A DNA stretch of 64,000 nt from Paenibacillus alginolyticus DSM 5050 = NBRC 15375 (GTDB lineage Bacteria; Bacillota; Bacilli; Paenibacillales; NBRC-103111): the NCBI RefSeq assembly GCF_000422905.1, contig NZ_AUGY01000004.1, forward strand, positions 1 through 64,000. Direction: 5' to 3'. Both the position numbers and the translations under genes were made by a program. Below the pieces are notes generated by a model. That model was not told where the DNA came from, made no database searches, and saw nothing but the letters and a program-made list of their open reading frames with translations. Positions 58,250 through 64,000 of the stretch are shown here, one piece after another. Numbering within the stretch: position 1 is the first letter of the stretch; each line of letters begins with the position of its first letter.

Positions 58250-60484
58250 CTATGAGATATGGAACGACACCGCTTGCTTGCGGAATTCGCTAGGTGTGAC
58301 ACCGGAAAACTTCTTAAACATTCTGTTGAACGAATTCATATTTTGATAACCCGCCTTGCGGGCTACATCCTGAATGCGGGAACCCGGTTGGAGCAGCATT
58401 TCCTTCGCTTTACGGATCCGCAGATTGTTCAAATAATCGATGAAGTTGATCCCGGTCTTGTCCTTGAAATAAGTGGACAGGTAGCCGCTCGAAATATTAA
58501 GCTTATCCGCAACGAGCTCCAGTGTAATATCGCCGCTGTAATTATTTTCTAAATATTCCATCGCGAAAGCGGTAATTGGATCAGATTCTTCCTTCTTCCG
58601 TTTGACCAGCTCCAACGCTGAAGTAAGGAACTCGACTAAGTATGAAGCAAGCTGCTCGTAGGTATGGCAGTCGATGATCTGCTCCCGAAGTCGAGCTTGA
58701 TCCCCCAGATGGGTGTAATCTGCCTGCAATGCGGTCAGCGTTTTGAGCGTTTTATGAATGATTTCATCGGCAAAATGATAGAACTGAAGAGACGTTACCG
58801 CTCTCTTGTTCATTTGAGCCAGGAACCTGTTCACGATCTGGAGTGTTTCGGTTTCATTGCCGGCCTGCAGATTGATGGCGAATTCGTGCTCCTGCTGCTG
58901 CGTCAGGAACATTGTTACTAGATCTAGTGCCTGATAGCAGTCAATAATTTGCGTTTCGTCGTTCAAACAGCGCCTTTTACTAAGATGGAGCGCTTCGTCA
59001 TAAGCTTCGGTCATCTGCGCAGCACTAGAGTAGAAGGAGCTGACCGCCATAGTCACATAGACCTCTTCCTTATTTAAATCAAAGATCTGTTTCATTTGGA
59101 AGAGCAGGTCTTTTAAGGCCGGATAGTCGGTTTCTTCCATGAAGGCGAAGCTCAGAATCCTGGTCGATTCGATCTGGAAGGTAACCGATTCCGGATATTG
59201 TTTCTTGAATTCGAAATCGATCAATTCTTTCTTGTTGTAAGACCAATTTTGCTCGACTCTTGTTTGGTCCTGGCTACGTTTCTTATAGGTCAATTCAAAG
59301 ATGACGATCACGTACGGCCTGTCGATGAAATCCATCTCGAGGTTGCTGCGGATTTTCTTAACGCTGCTCATGTAGGCAAAGCTTTGCAGCTGTGAATTTT
59401 TGCGGCTTAAATCCTCGTGGATAAGCTTGATCTGACTGCCGAGTTGATTGAATTCATTAATGCGGCTTTGAACCGGTATTAACGGGTTGTACTGCTTAAA
59501 CGAAGCGACCATCCGACGAATCGGTTGATTGAAGCCGAAGCTGAACAACAGTGACGCCATGATACTGATCCCGAGCGTAACAATCAGCAGAGAGATGAGG
59601 GATACGTTTAATTTTACCTGGGAGGCAATAAAAGCGTCGGGAATGACGTTCACGTAAATAAGTCCAGAAACAGCACCTTTGCAGTAAAAATAATAATAGT
59701 TGTCCTTCTTGGTGTATACCTTCGAATAGTCGTAGGTCGGCGGCGCTCCTAACTTCTCATCGGTTGATGAGGTGAACAACTGCTTACCGTCGGCGTCTAG
59801 AATAAAGAAATTATCGTTGATGGACAAATGAAAGGCTCGGAACATTTTCTGCATATCGAGAAAAGCAGCCATATAGAAGTCTTGGGACCAATTGTTTTTT
59901 ACTAAAACGGGGAAGGCCTGGCCTAAGGAATTGTAATCATTTTTAAAGGGAATGTCGTAAAAATTAGAAGGAGCATAAACGCGGAAATTCGTACTATTTT
60001 GGAATTGTGCTTGCCAGAACGCAAGCGGATACTCCTTGCTGGAGTAAAATTTATTGAAGAACGTTCTGTCAGAGGTCATGGAGTTTTTGTCCAGCACAAG
60101 CGAAGGTTTTCTGTAATAAAGGATCAGGTTATCCAAATACAGAAGCGAGTTCATCGTAATTTGACGAATGTCCTGCATGGTTTTGGCGGCGATCTCATAA
60201 TTGATGGTGCTACCATTGAAATACATGAGCTGCACATTCTCATTAAAATATAAATTGAGTAGTTGGTTCTTAATCAGCTCGAATTCCTTTTCGTAGTTAT
60301 CTGTTGTCGACTTCAAGTTCGAGGTGTTGTAATTGATGATCTCGTCCCGAACTTTATTCTTGGAGAACGTTAAGGAGAAATAATTGAAGGAAACGAGGAT
60401 GACGACAACGATGAGGAAGCTGGCGAACAGCCTGATAAACAAGGAATTTGCAGTTGCTCGGAGCTTGAGATTCGAGAGCAGCAT
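58250..60484 (-). CDS. Membrane-anchored AraC-family transcriptional regulator
   Basis: A ~744-residue protein with an N-terminal helix (about 20-42), a ~240-residue extracellular Cache-like sensor, a second helix near 295-320 and a cytoplasmic part. The cytoplasmic part ends in an AraC double HTH (ITLELVADKLNISSGYLSTYFKD and IQDVARKAGYQNMNSFNRMFKKF). There is no receiver or kinase domain, so it senses outside and binds DNA itself. The ATG at 60484 follows AAGGAAGGTG; the in-frame TTG at 60490 is closer to it. It diverges from the Gfo/Idh operon, its likely target. Confidence 0.87.
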   Translation of the reverse strand: MLLSNLKLRATANSLFIRLFASFLIVVVILVSFNYFSLTFSKNKVRDEIINYNTSNLKSTTDNYEKEFELIKNQLLNLYFNENVQLMYFNGSTINYEIAAKTMQDIRQITMNSLLYLDNLILYYRKPSLVLDKNSMTSDRTFFNKFYSSKEYPLAFWQAQFQNSTNFRVYAPSNFYDIPFKNDYNSLGQAFPVLVKNNWSQDFYMAAFLDMQKMFRAFHLSINDNFFILDADGKQLFTSSTDEKLGAPPTYDYSKVYTKKDNYYYFYCKGAVSGLIYVNVIPDAFIASQVKLNVSLISLLIVTLGISIMASLLFSFGFNQPIRRMVASFKQYNPLIPVQSRINEFNQLGSQIKLIHEDLSRKNSQLQSFAYMSSVKKIRSNLEMDFIDRPYVIVIFELTYKKRSQDQTRVEQNWSYNKKELIDFEFKKQYPESVTFQIESTRILSFAFMEETDYPALKDLLFQMKQIFDLNKEEVYVTMAVSSFYSSAAQMTEAYDEALHLSKRRCLNDETQIIDCYQALDLVTMFLTQQQEHEFAINLQAGNETETLQIVNRFLAQMNKRAVTSLQFYHFADEIIHKTLKTLTALQADYTHLGDQARLREQIIDCHTYEQLASYLVEFLTSALELVKRKKEESDPITAFAMEYLENNYSGDITLELVADKLNISSGYLSTYFKDKTGINFIDYLNNLRIRKAKEMLLQPGSRIQDVARKAGYQNMNSFNRMFKKFSGVTPSEFRKQAVSFHIS

Positions 60485-60723
60485 GGACAAGGCACCTTCC
60501 TTTTATGAAGCTGATTACAACATTTACAAATAAATTATAACTGATAACGAGGTGTTTGGGAATCTAACAAATAATTGTGGTCATCTACCACTTTTTCGAA
60601 TCCTTCACTGTTTTGCAGATTTATGAAATAGGGTGAAGAAGATGAAATAGCGGGGATAGGCAGCCAGCGTACAGCCGTATACAATCAAGGCACAGCACCA
60701 ACACCTGTGAGAGGGGGAATACG

Positions 60724-61695
60724 ATGCTGCGGGTAGTTATCATTGGGGCAGGGAAAATCGCAGGCAGTCATTTAAAAGCAATTGAGCAGATGAACCGTCT
60801 GCGTGCAATCGCCATCGCCGATGTGCAGGAAGCCAGAGCACTTGAAACGGCAAGCCGTTATGGACTTGTTGCATACACCGACTATAGAAAGATGCTCGAG
60901 CAAGAGAGAGCGGATATTGCGATTGTTGCACTGCCGCATTTTCTTCATAAGCAGGCTGCGTTCGATTGCGCTGACGTAGGCTGCCATATCTTAATGGAAA
61001 AGCCGATGGCGCTTAACGTCGCCGAATGCGACGAAATGATTGCCGCTGCCGAGAGAAACTGTGTTCAACTGATGGTCGGCTTAACCCAACATTATTTTCG
61101 TGAGAACAAGATGGCCAAGCAAATCATAGAGCGAGGTGATCTAGGCAAGCTGATCATGATAAACGATACAAGACACCAGCATTATTTTATGGACACCAGA
61201 CCGGATTGGTTTCTGTCTAAAGAGAAGGCCGGGGGCGGTATCATAACGAATCTAGGCGCGCATTCGGTGGACAAAATCCAGTGGTTACTGGACAGCCGAA
61301 TTCATACCGTCAGGGCGAAGCTTACTCATTACGCGGACCGTGGGGACGTCGAAGGAAGCGGCTGCATCTACGCGATGACGGATGCTGGAATTCCAGCTAC
61401 GATCGTGCAATCCGGCTATAAGGGAGTTCCAATAAATGATACCCATCTGATATTTACGGAAGGCATGCTGAAGCTCGTTACCGGCAGGGGCATATGGATT
61501 AGTGATAACGGCAGCTATCGTGAGGTGCCGCTACCTGAATCGGCAAACCCTTACATCCTGCAGCTGCAGGAGTTCATCGACGCTATCGACGGGGCTCGGC
61601 CGCTGGAATGTTCAGGCGAATATGCCAGAACGGTTAACGAAGTACTGGAAGGCATTTACCGTTCCCATACAACTGGGAAGGAAGAGGTTGTGTAA
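60724..61695 (+). CDS. Gfo/Idh/MocA family oxidoreductase
   Basis: A 323-residue NAD(P)-dependent sugar dehydrogenase. The Rossmann motif is VVIIGAGKIAGSH, with MEKPMALN (conserved Lys) and GGGIITNLGAHSVDKIQW (catalytic Asp/His region) following. GAGAGGGGG precedes the ATG. It opens a run of three Gfo/Idh genes and an epimerase gene. The three-fold occurrence suggests sequential steps of oxidation and reduction on one unusual sugar, as in 1,5-anhydro-fructose or scyllo-inositol pathways. Substrate unknown. Confidence 0.86.
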   Translation: MLRVVIIGAGKIAGSHLKAIEQMNRLRAIAIADVQEARALETASRYGLVAYTDYRKMLEQERADIAIVALPHFLHKQAAFDCADVGCHILMEKPMALNVAECDEMIAAAERNCVQLMVGLTQHYFRENKMAKQIIERGDLGKLIMINDTRHQHYFMDTRPDWFLSKEKAGGGIITNLGAHSVDKIQWLLDSRIHTVRAKLTHYADRGDVEGSGCIYAMTDAGIPATIVQSGYKGVPINDTHLIFTEGMLKLVTGRGIWISDNGSYREVPLPESANPYILQLQEFIDAIDGARPLECSGEYARTVNEVLEGIYRSHTTGKEEVV

Positions 61696-61721
61696 GCCAA
61701 TTTTGATACGAGGTGATTGAA

Positions 61722-62750
61722 ATGTCGAAAATCCGATTTGCCATCGTTGGAGCGGGAGTGATCTCGCCTTTTCATGCCAGAGCTATCTCCCATCATCCGG
61801 AAGCGGAGCTTGTTGCTATATCTGATGTAGTAACCGATAAGGCACGCTCTATGGCAGACGAGTATGGAATACACAATGTTTATACCCAGTATGAGGAAAT
61901 GCTCAAGCGGGACGATATTGACGTTGTTTCCGTCTGTGTACCAAGCGGCATGCATGCTGAAGTGGCCCTAGCGGCGGCTCGAGCAGGCAAAAACATCCTC
62001 TGTGAGAAGCCTCTGGACATTACCTCTGACAAAATGTCGCAGATGATCGCTGCCGTCCGCGAGAACAACGTAAAGCTCGGCTGCGTCTTTCAGCGGCGCG
62101 TGATGCCGTCGGTCATTGCGGCGCGTCAAGCGATTGCAGACGGTAAGCTTGGCAAGCTGGTGCTGGGTGACGCCTATCTGAAATATTATAGAAGCCCGGA
62201 ATATTACATGAGTGCTGGCTGGCGCGGTACATGGCAATGGGACGGCGGCGGCGCATTGATGAATCAAGGGGTGCACGGCGTTGACGTCATCCAATATTTG
62301 ATGGGCGGTGTTGATTCCGTATTCGCTTATGCGGCGCCTCTCCTTCGCGATATTGAAGTTGAGGATACAGCAGTAGCGGTCCTGAAGTACAAGAATGGGG
62401 CCTTCGGTGTGATCCAGGGTACGACTTCGGTCTATCCGAACCAGGAGACACGCTTTGAACTGCATGGAGCGAAGGGGACGATCATTGTAGCCGACAGCGG
62501 CATCAAGCAGTGGAAGATGCTAGACTCCGACGAAGAGGCGCCGCAGGTGGGGGCGCTTTCCACCGTGAGCTCGACGAAGCCCGAGGATATGTTATCGGAC
62601 GGTCATTATATTTTTGTAGACGATATCTTACATGCAGTGAAGGAAAACAAGGAACCCATGGTGAACGGTGAGGAAGCGAGAAAATCAGTTGATCTGATCT
62701 TGGCGATTTACGAATCAGCGAGAACGGGCAAAGAAGTGCACTTGAACTAA
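61722..62750 (+). CDS. Gfo/Idh/MocA family oxidoreductase
   Basis: A 342-residue sugar dehydrogenase with RFAIVGAGVISPFHARAI, CEKPLDIT and GGGALMNQGVHGVDVIQYL. It is complete and shows all catalytic positions. ATG 61722 follows GAGG at eight bases; an in-frame GTG at 61713 overlaps that Shine-Dalgarno. It is 26 bp after the first Gfo/Idh gene. It resembles scyllo-inositol dehydrogenase-like members, but I cannot fix its substrate. Confidence 0.86.
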   Translation: MSKIRFAIVGAGVISPFHARAISHHPEAELVAISDVVTDKARSMADEYGIHNVYTQYEEMLKRDDIDVVSVCVPSGMHAEVALAAARAGKNILCEKPLDITSDKMSQMIAAVRENNVKLGCVFQRRVMPSVIAARQAIADGKLGKLVLGDAYLKYYRSPEYYMSAGWRGTWQWDGGGALMNQGVHGVDVIQYLMGGVDSVFAYAAPLLRDIEVEDTAVAVLKYKNGAFGVIQGTTSVYPNQETRFELHGAKGTIIVADSGIKQWKMLDSDEEAPQVGALSTVSSTKPEDMLSDGHYIFVDDILHAVKENKEPMVNGEEARKSVDLILAIYESARTGKEVHLN

Positions 62751-62767
62751 TGGAAGGAGTGTTCTAG

Positions 62768-63673
62768 GTGGAACCGTTGTTGAAAATTGGCATGATTGGG
62801 CTAGATACTTCGCATGTCTCCGCTTTTGCGAAGCTGCTGAATGATAAGACGCAGGAATACCATGTGCCGGGAGGGCGAATTGTCGTCGCTTACCCTGGGG
62901 GCTCGCCGGATTTTGAGTTGAGTTGGTCGCGTCTGCCTGGCTTCCGGAAGGAACTTGAAGACAATTACAGCGTGAGCATCGCCGCCTCCCCGGAGGAGGT
63001 AGCTGACCAATGCGATGCAGTGCTGCTGCTGTCCGTGGACGGTCGCGTGCATTTGCAGCAGCTCAGGGCTATCGCTCCTTTCCGTAAACCGGTGTTCGTC
63101 GATAAGCCATTTGCGGTGCGTTGGGAGGATGCTCGTGATATGGCCACGCTGGGTAAGGAATACGGCTTCTCAATGATGAGCTGCTCTGCGCTACGGTATT
63201 CGGAGGCGCTGACTGAAGCGCTCCAGGATGAGGAGCAAGGCGCCGTGATCGGGGCTGATTATTACGGGCCGCTGGACATCCAGCCGACTCAACCGGGCTT
63301 CTTCTGGTATGGCATTCATACTGCAGAAATGCTTTTCCGCACGATGGGCACTGGCTGCCATTACGTGAAAACAACGACGAATGAGGATCACGATCAGGTG
63401 GTGGGCGTGTGGGCAGACGGCCGAGTCGGAACGATTCGCGGCAATCGCCGGGGGAATAAGACGTTTGGCGGATTGATACATCGTGAAAAAAATACGCAGT
63501 TCGTGAACACGAGCGCTTTCGCCAAGCCTTATTACGCCAGCCTGCTCGAGCGCGTAATGGCAATGTTTGCGAGTGGCAAGCCCGATATTGAAATAGGAGA
63601 AACGATAGAAATCATTCGTTTCCTAGAGGCTGCCAATGAGAGCCGTGAGACGGGAATGACGGTGAGGCTATGA
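62768..63673 (+). CDS. Gfo/Idh/MocA-like oxidoreductase, divergent
   Basis: A 301-residue protein. The N-terminus KIGMIGLDTSHVSAFAKLLN has a modified Rossmann loop, then VFVDKPFAV with the conserved Lys. The C-terminal half lacks the GxxxxxGxHxxD pattern of the other two and instead has FFWYGIHTAEMLFRTMG. It belongs to a divergent family branch found next to epimerases. The start is GTG 62768 after AAGGAGTG. It overlaps the epimerase pseudogene by 4 bp. Confidence 0.8.
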   Translation: MEPLLKIGMIGLDTSHVSAFAKLLNDKTQEYHVPGGRIVVAYPGGSPDFELSWSRLPGFRKELEDNYSVSIAASPEEVADQCDAVLLLSVDGRVHLQQLRAIAPFRKPVFVDKPFAVRWEDARDMATLGKEYGFSMMSCSALRYSEALTEALQDEEQGAVIGADYYGPLDIQPTQPGFFWYGIHTAEMLFRTMGTGCHYVKTTTNEDHDQVVGVWADGRVGTIRGNRRGNKTFGGLIHREKNTQFVNTSAFAKPYYASLLERVMAMFASGKPDIEIGETIEIIRFLEAANESRETGMTVRL

Positions 63674-64000
63674 GCCGTTTTCGCTTAGGGATTTTGACGG
63701 ATGAGGTGTCTCAAGATTTGCGGGAAGCAATCGCATTCGCTCAGCAATTTGGGCTTCAGGCTCTGGAGCTTCGATCCGTAGATAACAGGCTGCTGCATCA
63801 AATGGAGGAAGAGGCGATCTAAGGCATTCGGTTGATGGTCGATCAGAGCGGGCTATCCATATGCGGCTTGTCAGCGCCGATTTTCAAATGCGAGTTGGAC
63901 CAGAAGGAAGAGGTGGCAAGCCATATCGCTATCGCGCAGCGGTACATAGCCATTGCACAGCGATTAAACGTATCGCTCATTCGCGGATTCAGTTTCTGGG
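63670..64000 (+). pseudogene. Sugar phosphate isomerase/epimerase with in-frame stop (3' cut by window)
   Basis: The frame encodes a TIM-barrel epimerase N-terminus (LGILTDEVSQDLREAIAFAQQFGLQALELRS) up to residue 50 and is then interrupted by TAA (63820-63822) after EEEAI. The same frame continues without further stops as GIRLMVDQSGLSICGLSAPIFKCEL and onward to the window end. The flanking sequence is fully family-like, so one base change (a sense AAA/CAA/GAA to TAA) is the simplest explanation. Not counted as functional; a sequencing error or readthrough is possible. Confidence 0.75.

Overview
The window looks like a piece of a Paenibacillaceae (Firmicutes) chromosome. The evidence is the YesM/YesN-type two-component pairs beside sugar ABC transporters, Gram-positive lipobox binding proteins, strong GGAGG ribosome-binding sites, consensus CcpA (cre) boxes, sporulation sigma-factor remnants, and a staphyloxanthin-type carotenoid cluster under a B12-dependent CarH-type regulator. 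No tRNA, rRNA, CRISPR array or prophage was seen. The window is accessory metabolism laid out as successive catabolic islands.

1-11.3 kb (all +): the end of an NMT1/SsuA-like binding protein, a truncated isochorismatase-like gene and a PucR regulator. A terminator separates these from a run of genes for an Asp/Glu-type racemase, an EamA exporter, an OPT transporter, DUF917, DUF1177, AroM and an M29-type metallopeptidase-like enzyme. Two nitroreductases follow, the first with its frame broken at a GAAA tetranucleotide repeat, then a small DUF6092-like protein. This looks like an uncharacterised catabolic pathway for an N-containing small molecule.

11.4-28.5 kb: a divergent YesM/YesN-like pair, then a long + operon: Gfo/Idh dehydrogenase, sugar ABC transporter, Zn-alcohol dehydrogenase, xylose-isomerase-like epimerase, membrane diiron (desaturase-type) oxygenase, Rieske ferredoxin, FAD ferredoxin reductase, a 34-aa single-helix membrane microprotein and a glutathione-independent formaldehyde dehydrogenase. 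I read this as uptake and oxidative O- (or N-) demethylation of a methylated polyol or sugar with formaldehyde disposal. It is the best candidate here for an undescribed system. A second sugar module follows (epimerase, SDR, GlcG-like protein, lyxose-isomerase-like cupin).

28.5-33.3 kb: a gene of unknown function, a decayed IS6-family element with both terminal inverted repeats, a methyl-accepting chemotaxis protein and an EAL c-di-GMP phosphodiesterase.

33.4-47.1 kb: a carotenoid cluster. crtP (-) diverges from aldH-crtQ-crtO-carH (+), followed by crtN, a second crtN-like gene, crtM, cruF-like, acyltransferase, glycosyltransferase and crtP-like genes (+). Three-unit tandem 11-bp repeats of TGTnnA type overlap the -10 box with the same offset in front of both + operons, which fits CarH control by light and B12.

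47.5-58.2 kb: two decayed copies of a sigma-factor-tail plus MacB-like ATPase pair, in the same orientation. They bracket a YesM/YesN pair (-) and a cre-controlled ABC transporter plus GH42 beta-galactosidase operon (+).

58.2-64 kb: a membrane-anchored AraC regulator (-) diverging from three Gfo/Idh dehydrogenases and an epimerase gene that carries an in-frame stop.
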